From: Xiphophorus maculatus
Lineage: Eukaryota; Chordata; Actinopteri; Cyprinodontiformes; Poeciliidae
Reading direction: 5' to 3'
DNA: 64,000 nucleotides
Assembly (NCBI RefSeq): GCF_002775205.1
Contig: NC_036443.1
Span: 11,089,698 to 11,153,697, forward strand
Shown here: in pieces, positions 12,310 through 22,699 of the stretch
Position numbering within the stretch: the first letter of the stretch is position 1
Layout: each line of letters starts with the position of its first letter
Position numbers and translations under genes: made by a program
Notes under the pieces: model-generated
The model's database searches: none
What the model was told of the DNA's origin: nothing
Seen by the model: only the letters and a program-made list of their open reading frames with translations

Positions 12310-13380
12310 GTCAGCTTCTTTTTAGTGGCTGAGAAAATATTTTTATCTGAGAATATCTATTAAAATTTAGAGGGCTTGACTCATCATTTTTAACATACAC
12401 ATATATTACAATCACTAACATATTTTATTTGAATTTTATGTTATTGCACAAATTGTGTAAAATTGTGAAATGGAAAACAGATGGATTTCAAACATTTTTA
12501 CAAGTAAAAATCTGTCAATTTGAGGATGCATTTGTGTACACCCCCCCTTATGTCATTGCTAATGCTCAGGAGAATCACCTTTTGCTGCTATTATATCAGC
12601 TTCTTGGTTGGTTTATGATTCTATCAGTCCTGAACATCTACAGACTGAAATTTATGTTGTTTTTGTCTTTGCAAGAACACCTATGTATGGTGTCAATGAA
12701 CCACAATTTTGAAGTATTGTCACAGATCATCAGGTGCCTTTATATCTGAACTTTGGTCATTCTATCACATGAATATAATATAGAAGATTCTCTTCAATAG
12801 TGCAGTGGCCTCTTAAAGCAGTTGGTTTTCAATGGATTGTATTTTGGTGTACCAGGTTAAAATTTAGCAGCACTGACATACTGCTGCACTCTAAGCAAAT
12901 TCCATTTGCACCAAAAACATTTAGCAGATGAAGGAGGAGTTTCACTAAATCTATATGTATACAGATATTTAGTTATAAAAATAAAATCAATACAAATGGA
13001 AACATTCCCAATGATACTTTGTGTTGGTCTATCACATAAGATCCCAACACACATAAGTTATGATGCTATGATCTTAATTTTATCCCAATTTATAACAAGT
13101 TTAATTTTTGTAAAGTTTTTATGGGATGGAAAACCTTTAATAGATGCACACAGAAGAAAGCAACCTCTGTAATTGAAAATGTATAACGGAAATTATACCT
13201 GACACATTTTGAGTTTTATGTACGGTAAGTCAATCAGCGAAATTTAAAAAATGGTTACTGGCTTACGTATTTGTCATTCCAGTTTTTCTGGCATCTCTGA
13301 TAGAAATAGATGTGTGACATGTTCAACAAACAAAAGAAGAAAGTTCAGCTACAGAACACTTTGACCTTGCAGTCGTGTTT
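12310..13380. mobile_element. Degenerate DNA-transposon remnant between the divergent genes
   Basis: Part of 12,440-13,160 reads like a worn fish DNA-transposon. The wording tgtgttggtctatcacataa at 13,020-13,039 matches a recurrent fish repeat also seen near 46,290-46,330 (in diverged form). No complete transposase or terminal repeats are visible, and the limits are uncertain. The open frames here carry no recognisable protein. Confidence 0.35.
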
Positions 13381-13518
13381 CACATCTGCTAGTCCGCATA
13401 ATCACCTGTAGTTGGCGTGTCCACCTATAGCTCCACCCGCTGTTAACATTTCTCATGGGGTAATTTTCCAGGAATTAGAACCAGATTTAGCAGGTTGCAT
13501 AAGAAAGGTGGTGAGAGT

Positions 13519-13524
13519 TATAAA
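13519..13524 (+). promoter_or_regulatory. TATA box of the plus-strand CELA2/CTRC-like gene
   Basis: TATAAA (in gttataaatatg) 42 nt upstream of the ATG at 13,566, giving a predicted 5' UTR of about 15 nt. Confidence 0.75.
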
Positions 13525-13565
13525 TATGTCAGAAGCTAACTTTGAGCTGTGAAGATACTGACACA

Positions 13566-16017
13566 ATGAAGTTTGTGGTCCTTGCGTTGCTCGTTGCCGG
13601 CGGTAAGTCAGATTTTGCTGCCAAGAACAACGGACAAAAAAAAAAAATCATCTTTCTATTCCCTTCTGTTCATTTGATGAACCATGTTTATCTAAAACAT
13701 GAAAGTTTAATCATAGCTGGTTAAATTACGAACTTTTAACGTGGTTCCTTTATTTCAGCCTATGGGTGCGGCAATCCCACCTTCCAGCCCGTGGTGAGCA
13801 GAGTGGTTAACGGAGAGGACGTCAGGCCTCACAGCTGGCCATGGCAGGTAGGAGGAATACGAAGTGTTTGAAATCTGCAAAGCAACTTTTAAAATAAAAA
13901 CAATTAAAATGATTGATATAGTGCAAGTAAATATTTGGAGGATGAGGGAAAAAAATATGAAAGTAAAAGTTACGTTGATGCACAATTCCCTTTTTGTATG
14001 TAATCCATTTCAAATGTTTAAAAAGTTCAGCAAATGAAAAGGAAGTCTGGCTACACTTTGCATCTACTACTTTACAGTAAAGCAGGAGTTAGAGTTTCCT
14101 CAGTAAATGAAATTGAAACAATGATAACAACCATAATAATTTATCTTAAAGATAATCCTTGGTATTCTCACATATCCTTCCAGATTTCCCTGCAGTACAA
14201 CAGTAACGGTGAGTGGAGACACACTTGCGGAGGCACTCTGATCGCTAACCAGTGGGTCCTCACTGCTGCTCACTGCATCAGGTAGGGGACTGTCACCAAA
14301 CACTATTACAAGGACTCAAGAGTTTCATATAAAAATATTTGTTTTAGAATGTTGCTTCCAAAAATGCGTATATGTGAGCTTCAGAGCTCAACTGCTTCTG
14401 ATTTTTCCCTTTCCTAGCTCAGGCCGGGAGTATAGAGTGGCCTTGGGAAAGCACAACCTGCTGGAGGATGAGAACGGCTCTCTGTTCCTGGGCACTGCCA
14501 CCATTGTGGTGCACGAGAACTGGAACTCGTTCTTCATCCGGTAATTATCCCGGTCTAAACCATATTTGTGAAGAATGCAGAAGTACGAGTCCTGATAAAG
14601 TTTGATATCCCTCCATCTTCTACAGTAATGACGTTGCCCTGGTCAAGCTGGAGGCCCCCGTTGAATTCTCTGACACCGTCCATCCTGCTTGTCTTCCTGC
14701 TGACGGCTTCATCCTCCCCCATAATGCACCCTGCTTTGTGACCGGGTGGGGTCGTCTATACAGTGAGTTATCTTTGTTTCATGTTATGGGTCAGGCGGAA
14801 ACACCCATGAAATACAAAGTTGTATCCTGCTGTATGTGATGTGTCTATACTGCCCACCAGAGGTCTTTCTATGTAAATTCTACCATGCAGGAGATGCATG
14901 TTGCGATTTATAAATGTGACTTAATTTCTTCATTTTGTAATTTTAGTGTTTTTATATGTTATATAAAAACATGCATTTTCAAAACAAAATATTCTGTCTC
15001 CATTTTAATAAATTTTGTATCTTGCTTTGGTACTTATTGAGTGGAATCTGCTAATGAAGCTTTACTGACTGATTGGAAAATTTGTAATTTTGATTGGATT
15101 AGGTTTTTCATGCAGATAATGCACTCACTGGATTTATGTGTTATTTAGAAACTTAAAATATGATACACCAGTGGCTATGGTAATATGATGGTTTTCCAAA
15201 AGCCTTTTGCTGACATAAACATATGTCTCTCATGTGCACAGCCGGAGGTCCCATCGCTGACATCCTGCAGCAGGCTCTGCTGCCCGTTGTGGACCACGCC
15301 ACCTGCAGTCAGTCCGACTGGTGGGGCTCTCAGGTGACACAAACCATGGTCTGCGCTGGTGGAGACGGAGTTGTTGCTGGATGCAATGTGAGTCCTAAAC
15401 ACAACAATTTTCAATAGGTTTTTCCTCCATGCATAAGGATCGAGACTGCCTTTGGGTATCTATGGATGGCTCTGTACATATTTGGAAATACGAAAGTCTT
15501 TATTTTAATGTTTTGCTGGTGAAATGTCTGTCTGAAATAAATTATCATTATCAAAATGTGCCATCTTTTGTTTATCTTGAAAGTAAATGGGACGTTTACT
15601 TTCAAGGCATAGATCTGCTCAATTATACAAAGTGATTTATCCATTCCTGTCAAAAAATTGAAACACATCTTGCAGATCTGTATGCTACGTATTATATTTT
15701 ATTCTGCTGGATTTTGATAGCTGATTTTTTTGTGTGTGTGTGGCACTGTTAGGGAGACTCTGGCGGTCCTCTGAACTGTCAGGGCTCTGATGGATCCTGG
15801 GAGGTTCATGGTATTGTCAGCTTTGGCTCTGGGCTCGGCTGCAACTACTACAAGAAGCCCACCGTCTTTACTCAAGTCAGCTCTTTCGTGGACTGGATCA
15901 ACACTGTAAGCTTCTGAAACTGCTACTAAATCGCTGGGTGTGGAGTTCAAATTATTGAGGTCATAAAAACCTGACATATCTTCATGATTTCTTTCACAGA
16001 CAATGGTGGCCAACTGA
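13566..16017 (+). CDS. Chymotrypsin-like elastase / chymotrypsin-C-like, complete 8-exon gene
   Basis: Secreted pancreatic serine protease zymogen of family S1. Exons: 13566-13602, 13759-13847, 14184-14281, 14418-14540, 14626-14762, 15242-15387, 15753-15905, 16000-16017. All junctions are GT-AG and in frame, encoding 266 residues. A signal peptide ([12 protein letters not shown]...) precedes CGNPTFQP, and activation would occur at Arg27|Val28 in SRVVNGED. The triad is His72 (TAAHC), Asp118 (NDVAL) and Ser213 (GDSGGP). The segments [14 protein letters not shown]-like (here [14 protein letters not shown]), [10 protein letters not shown] and VVDHATCS are shared with mammalian CTRC, whereas the tail (TTMVAN) is CELA2-like. 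I therefore call it CELA2/CTRC-like without a firm symbol. Exon 4 is one codon longer than in the minus-strand paralogue. Exon 6 is strikingly similar in nucleotide sequence between the two genes. Confidence 0.92.
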
Positions 16018-16061
16018 TAGAGCACCATTTTGGGACCAAGGCTATCACTCTAGCCTAGCAA

Positions 16062-16067
16062 AATAAA
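16062..16067 (+). terminator. Polyadenylation signal of the plus-strand CELA2/CTRC-like gene
   Basis: AATAAA 45 nt after the stop codon, again giving a very short 3' UTR. Confidence 0.8.
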
Positions 16068-16089
16068 GCCTTTTTACCTACTCTATGTG

Positions 16090-16675
16090 TTGTGTCATGT
16101 TGATTTCATTGCTCATAACTAAACATTCTGCTCACCGGGAGCGCATCAACAGCGTCGCACACAAAAACGTTACAGCACTTGAGATTCTGCAAAACCTCCT
16201 TCATTTCCTCACTTTAAGCCAGTGGTCTTAAACTCCAGTCATCAAACTCCAGCAACTTTTAGATGTCTCTTTGTTTCAGCACACCTGGCTCCAATATTAG
16301 CTCATTAGCACAGTTCTGTAGCTTGACAGTATGCTTTGTAGAACAAAAATAAGATTTTAAAGTCTATCATCTGCATAAACACGGAGACAGTTGGAGACAT
16401 TTAAGGACTTTTGTGATGTGATGCACTTCCCTGGTGTTGATTAGGGAAGTGCAACATTTAGCATTAGCTAGCCAGCTGAGTTCCACCTTTTTCTAATGAT
16501 TTCTACACCATAATAATTACGAAATCTAGTAATTGCTGTTTTTTTCTGTGTTCTGAGAAAACACAGAAAAAAAGTTTTTTTCTACATGTTTTACAGTGCC
16601 TATTAAACATGAGCATAAGATTGCAGTTCATGTTAGCCTCTTAACATCACTATTGACATTACAGTGACAAACAAA
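16090..16675. other. Intergenic, includes a perfect hairpin
   Basis: No gene is visible. A perfect 14-bp inverted repeat with a 7-nt loop (tttttttctgtgtt at 16,539-16,552; its complement at 16,560-16,573) is the only structure I noted. Confidence 0.5.
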
Positions 16676-16714
16676 ATCATAACTGTTACAGCTTGTTTGT
16701 CTTGGTCTTTCAGG

Positions 16715-16900
16715 GTGATTTGCAGCTCTTTTTCTACTATGTAAATTCTGAAGATCTCAGGCATGTTGAGTCAGTTTCTCCTTAACATGGTGAAGAAAAC
16801 CTAGTTGAAAAAACAACATAGTCATTGAGATAAGAATGGAGGTATCTGTCCATCTCAACTGTCCCTGAATGAGAACCATGCAGATGACACAAGTTGTGGT
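16715..16900 (-). pseudogene. Decayed second copy of the minus-strand CELA2-like promoter
   Basis: This stretch follows the promoter of the gene ending at 12,093 in the same orientation. Matching blocks in order are ttgcagctcttt (near 12,124 and 16,720), gagataag followed by tatctgtc (12,230-12,262 and 16,836-16,859), and gagaa..at.cagatg (12,285-12,300 and 16,871-16,886). The TATA box is lost (tttttctac instead of tttatata). Just left of it, a cat (about 16,678) preceded by acaaacaaaa may be a remnant of exon 1, but the rest of that minus-strand gene is absent. It sits upstream of the plus-strand pseudogene, exactly as the live promoter sits upstream of the live plus-strand gene. Confidence 0.6.
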
Positions 16901-17530
16901 CTGCAGAGAAAGACGTGGATGTTAAGATGATGTTTTAAATTTTAAAAGTGTTTTTGCTGCATGTTTAAAATGTTAAAAAATACATCATTTATTTAAATTA
17001 AAATTTTACTGAACAGTAAGGTCACTTAATGCTTTAATCTCTATCGACTTTGCAGAAATGTCCTTATTGTATATAAACATTAAGCATTTAAATTTGGATG
17101 AAAGGCACAAAAATAGTTGGACTGTGAAATGTTCTACAATGTAAGGGCTCAACATTTTTATGAGGTCGTGTTTTACAGAAATATGCAAGGAAATTAAGGA
17201 TCACAATAAAAGCGAAATATTGGTATGCTGGACTCATCCTGTCGCATGTCATCAACTGTGTCTTTCATTACTTAAAAGTTTATTTGGTTAAAGAATGAGA
17301 TGCGTAGGGGTGCTAGATTTGGAATGGATCCTGCTGACACGTTCAGAAATTACTAACTTGTTTACATCTCTCCATGTGGAGGCTTTTTCTGACACCCACC
17401 TATTGAAATTTCATCAAATTGCAAAGTGCACAAATGGAAAACGGAGAACACGTTTCCTAGGTTACATATGATCGTAATGGGCAAAAATAAGTCTGACATT
17501 TCAACTCCAAACTGCCGAGATACAGCCAGA

Positions 17531-18796
17531 ATGAGGTCTGTGGTGCTTGCTGGGCGGTAAGCAGCACAGAACTTATTCAACCTTTCTCTGCACACATACT
17601 AAAGGCTGTGTGTTTGCATGTGCAATTTAAATTATTTCTTTCTGTCTCTGTCTTTGTGTGAATCCCTTCAGTCTATGGGTGCGTGAGTCCCACTGTCCAG
17701 CCGGTGGTGAATCAAATGGTTAATGGAGTGGATGTCAGGCCCCACAGCTGGCCCTGACAGGTAAATTGAAAGTGCAAAATGTCACTTAGCTAAGCAAAAT
17801 ATCCCTGAATGACTTGAAATAATATTAAAGAAATATTTGCGACTGAGTGTATCAGAGAACAGAGGCAAGTTTATAGTGCCTATAAAGCAGAAAGGCAAAT
17901 ATTAAATAATATTTTTTTTAACTAAAAACAGAAAACTTTGAAAACAATTAAGATGTATAGTTTGTATAGAAAAAAAACTTTACACACACATTCATTTAAC
18001 TAAAAACAGCAGCAGTTAAAATGAATTGAATTATGGAAAAACCATAAAATTCCATGCAGGATACATCATTAATATTTCTTTTTAAAATTTAAAGTAACAC
18101 CAACCAAACCATGAAACTTCCTTACTTGTTTCAGGTTTCTTTGCATTGCAAGATTGACGGTGAGTGGCAACATTCCTGTGGGGAGGTACTGTGATCTCTG
18201 AACAGTGGATCCTGACTGCCGCGCACTGTACCATGTAAGAAAAAAACACAACTTAGAGTGGGTCATGTCCCCAAACTAACTGTGCCACTACTAATAATGC
18301 TTAGATATAGGGGATTTAATTGGATTTCTGTTGCTTCTGACGAACCAACTTGTAGCGAACACATGGAGTGCAGAGTGGCTCTGGGAAAGCATACCCTGAA
18401 CCAGATAGATTCTGGCTCTGCATTCATGGGGAGTGCTAACATTGTTATGCATGAGGAATGGGACATTTTAACTCTTCAGTAAGTAAGCATGTGGACATAC
18501 TGAAATCACTAGCTAAACGGCGCTAAAAACCAGTGTCATCTGGAGTAATGACATTGCCTTCTGCTGGCTTCACCCTCACCTCTAATGAAACCTGTTATAT
18601 CACCGGATGGTTGCTCACTTGCAACTACAACAAGAAGTCCACAGTCTTTACTCAAATTAGCTCCTACCTGGACTGGATCAACTCTGCAAGCTCCTGAAAT
18701 GGCTTGTAAATTGGCAAAAAGGATTGGTTCAACATATGACACGTCTGAACAGTGTAACCTTTCACTATAATCTCTTTCACAGTCAATGGCAGCTGA
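17531..18796 (+). pseudogene. Truncated CELA2/CTRC-like pseudogene
   Basis: Remains of a protease gene like that at 13,566-16,017. Exon 1 (17531-17556) has lost 11 nt. Exon 2 (17672-17760) keeps the normal 89 nt, but the Trp codon of SWPWQ is a TGA stop and the activation Arg has become Gln (NQMVNG). Exon 3 (18135-18234) has 2 extra nt near CGG, which shifts the frame, although TAAHC is still readable. Exon 4 (18356-18478) is the normal 123 nt. Exon 5 begins at 18,546, loses its middle, and is then joined directly to the end of exon 7 (to 18,685), so exon 6 and the catalytic serine are gone. The last donor is GC instead of GT. A short exon 8 remnant follows at 18,783-18,796. It cannot make an active enzyme. 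Confidence 0.9.
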
Positions 18797-18799
18797 TAC

Positions 18800-19277
18800 A
18801 GGAGCAGTTTCAGACACAAGTTGCTGAATGCATTTTTAACTTGATAAAATATGAAATACATTATGAAGTAAAATATTGTGCATTTCCTCATTGTGGGATC
18901 TTAATTGCATCATCTTTTTAAAAAGATTGCCAATTTTTCGTTAATATAAAAAGCAATAGATTAAGTTTAAATTGAATCTACGGCAAATGGCTCAATCCAG
19001 CATGAAAGTGCACTACAGCTTTAATTTAGCAACAGGTCCGGAAACTAATATATATATATACTGTATATGTTATTCAATAGTCGAAACAAACCTCACCTTC
19101 ACAAGTGATGGGAAAATTTTATCACCAACCATCTGCCATGTTCTTAGTCTTCAACATCTGTTTGACATTCTGCACATTTCTCACAACAGCAACAGAACCA
19201 GTCAGCTGCGGTCGGTCTATGACGTAGCAAATATATCACTATTTTTTAAATTTAACACTATACATGCGTCATAAGTT
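18800..19277. other. Short spacer between the two protease pseudogenes
   Basis: AT-rich spacer with a small (TA) run near 19,050-19,070. No clear TATA box or conserved promoter block is seen upstream of the next pseudogene. Confidence 0.5.
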
Positions 19278-22200
19278 ATGAAAAGGCTGTTGGTTCTTGC
19301 TGTTGTCGTGGCTGGTGGTAAGAGAGTAAATCTGTTTCAATACGTTGCTTGATGTTCTTGCCTTGACTGCCTTGTATTTGTCAATTAAATCCATAGGTCA
19401 GATTGTTTGGGAAGACTCCTAAAATATTTACTAGATAAGTACATTAAAACTGATGGCATTTGCTTTTTGTTGCGAAAATGTTATACTGTTTCAAAAATAT
19501 CACTAAGTATATCCGATTTTATAAGTAGGAAATAGCATCATGTTTCAGATTCAGCGTATGGTAGTTGCAGGAGAGGACGTCAGACCCCACAGCTGGCCCT
19601 GGCAGGTATTAGACCTGCTTTAAATGTTTTCTGATTCCCGGCAGCAGCACAGTCTCGCATTACCATTTTAGCTAGTCAAGAAGAACTTGAAATTCTGATT
19701 CATTTATGTGCTTTTTATGCGATTTAATGCATCTGTTCATATTATTCCCGGTGTTTCTGAGGTATCGCTGCAGTCGAACAGCAGAGGGCGCTAGAGTCAT
19801 GTCTGTGGAGGCACCCTCATCTCCCAAGAGTAGGTCCTGACTGCTGCACACTGCATCAAGTGAGTTCCAGTCAGGACCAATACAACGTAATGTGACATAA
19901 CGTAGAGAGAGAAAGCTTTAAGACACTTCAATCAATGTCTTATATTTCTTTATCCTAACTGTGCACCAAACACATAGACAAAAAGTTTATAATTTGCAGC
20001 GTCAGCCTGAAAACCAGTAACCAGTAACATATTTTTATTCATTTATTTGTGATGCTTTTTAATGTGTCCACCATAGTTTAATTGAGTACATGATAGATTT
20101 TTCTGTTGCCTTTCTGCTTTCTTTTATGTTTTGGGTTTTTGCACAAATTCCTTCACAGTTACATTTTGTAATTTTGTACTCTATGATAACCTTGAACATT
20201 GAACCAAGTTGACATTCGATACATTTGTTGTAGATCTAATCGTGAAATCTTGTAAATAACAGCAGAAAAACACAAGCCTTTTGTCTGGATGTTCAATCCT
20301 AAAAAAATGACTAGATGTCAAGGCATTTTAGGTAAATTAGCTTATTGAACATTGATTTCAGTAATTTAATTCACTATGTGAAGCACAGCATGCTATGGAC
20401 AGAATGTTTTCAAACCTTTATTTCTGATTACGATTTTCAACTTGCAGCTAATGAAAACACATTGAAGATTAGAATATTATGTCAGACCAATTAGAATTTT
20501 TTTTAAGAAACATGGCTAAGTGTTAAAACCTGCTTTAAAGTTATTTGTCAAAAGGTACATTTAATTGGACAAACCCATATCATTGAAATTCATATTATAT
20601 TTTGATGCATATGACTTTAGATTAAAAATTTTATCTTGTTCCAACAAAAAAAAAAAAAAAAACTTTTTTGTGTTTTTGAGAAGCTCAGAAGACTGTAAAG
20701 ATAAATAACTGGAAGATCCCTGAATTTTGTCATACTGATCATCCGTTTAGCACATATTTACACACAAAAACCAATCTGTTTCGCTTTCTGAATCCCTGAG
20801 CCTTGCTGGTTGCCGTTCTTACAGTGAAGTCGACGACTACAGAGTGGAGCTGGGGAAGCACAGTCTGAAGGCCACTGAGGAAGGCTCAGTGGCTTGCAGT
20901 GCAGCCAAGATCATTACTCATGAAGACTACAACATCCTGCTCAGCCGCTAACCGCAACATTTCTTAAACCACTTCTCTTAATGTAGAAGAGTGTGAGGTA
21001 TCGCTTAACAGTGAATGCTATTTCATAGGTGATCCAAACTGTAAAAACTGATGAGGCTACTTTCTTTTCACCTCTTGTACATAAATGTATTGATTTGCTT
21101 TTTTTGCAGGAATGACACTGCTCTGATAAAGCTGTCTTCCCCTTTTGCTTTGTCTGATACAATCACACCTGCGTGCCTTCCAGACCGGGACGTCGTCCTC
21201 CCACATGGGACCCCTTGTCTTGTCACTGGCTGGGGGCGTCTTTCAAGTAGGTGATTCAAACAGAAATAAGACAAAGCTTAACTATTAGCTAAACCAAAGG
21301 TTGGACAAAAGGTTGGGTCCTGAATTATGCATGAGTGCTATGAGCAGTCACCTAGTGGGCGTGTTCATTTTGTAGAATAGTACATTTATGGAGCTGAAGT
21401 CCAAAACTTCCTTCCAAAACTGTCAATATTACTTGAGCTTACACAGTTGCCACATAATACAACAACAAACCTTTATGGGAGAGACCAACAAAAGTAGCAT
21501 TTAAGAGTATGACAGAATTTCTTCACAAACGAAAATGTAAAAAGCTTATTTTGCTTTTTTTTTTTTCTTTCACCGACCTTTATTCACTTACCTATGAATA
21601 AAATCTGGTGCTTTCAGAAGTCACGCAGTTGGTAAGGAGAAGATTAAAGTGAAAATATTGTCACAAACATATCCATTATCTGGAAACACATATACAATGG
21701 AGATCCACTCAAAGGCAGGAAAAGGACAGCATTAATCTGAAAAGCAGTCAAGACCACCATTTTAACTTGGGAGGACTTTCAGACATCTACTGCTAAGCTG
21801 AAAGAACAACTATTCCTCACGCACTCAAAATAAATAAATAAATAAATAAAATCTACTATTTTTAAATGTTAAAATTTCAAGCCATATTAATACTTTTGGA
21901 AGGCAATGAAAACAATATGATTACGGAAGCATCTTATGCATACTGACACACTAATTTCTCACTGAATAAGACTGTAAAGAAAAACTGCTTTAATATTACA
22001 TGTATAATGGTCATTTTAACCAGATCAAATTTATTTTAACCGTAGACAAAAATCCTTTAAGCCTAACGCTGTTTAACCAAAGTCAAAATTTGTACTTTTT
22101 CTCACCTGAGACAGCCAACGGTCCTGCAGCTGATATTCTTCAGCAGGCTTTCCTGCCTGTAGTCGGCCATGATGTCTGCTCGCAGCCCGACTGGTGGAAT

Positions 22201-22691
22201 GTCCTGGCAACTGAGAAAATGGTCTGCGCTGGAGGAGATGGCATCACCGCAGGCTGTAACGTGAGGTTGCATTAGAATTTAACAATCCGTGTATTCCTAA
22301 AAATACACAAAATTTAGGAATTTGTGTTTTTCTTCCTATTTTCACTTAACGTAAGGAGAAAGGCGTAACATTTAGCCTCGCTTTTTAAACTGCCAGCTAA
22401 CAACTAACTAACCTGCAGCGAGACTCTGGTGGCCTTCTGAATTGCCCAAACCCAGATGGCTCCTGGGACGTCCACGGCATCGTGAGCTTCGGTTCTGGTG
22501 AGGGTTGCAATGTTTTGCAGAAGCCCACGGTCTTTACACAAGTCAGGTTGTATGTTTGATGGATTAAACAAGTGAGTAGCTGTTTATTTCTGCAATTACC
22601 TTTTGATTAAAAAAAAATAATCAATTATTAAAAATCAGGGAATTTTTTGTGTTCTCTTTTATTTCCTCTGCAGGTAATGAGCACCAACTAA
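19278..22691 (+). pseudogene. CELA2/CTRC-like pseudogene retaining all eight exons
   Basis: Exons: 19278-19317, 19549-19605, 19762-19859, 20825-20947, 21110-21246, 22115-22260, 22419-22571, 22674-22691. Exons 3 to 8 keep the family's exact lengths (98, 123, 137, 146, 153 and 18 nt). Lesions: exon 2 has lost about 32 nt including most of the propeptide. Exon 3 has two TAG stops, one replacing a conserved Trp before TAAHC. The exon 4 donor is CT instead of GT. In exon 7 GDSGGP has become RDSGGL, losing the oxyanion-hole Gly193, and a TGA stop precedes the final WI. Exon 5 (NDTALIKL) and exon 6 ([15 protein letters not shown]) remain well preserved. The protein is more divergent from the two live genes than they are from each other, so it is probably an older paralogue that died later than it arose. 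Confidence 0.9.
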
Positions 22692-22699
22692 AGATGCTG

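Noticed and set aside
19278-22691. A functional fourth elastase
   Set aside because: Multiple in-frame stops, a lost splice donor and a large exon 2 deletion cannot all be explained by a sequencing error.
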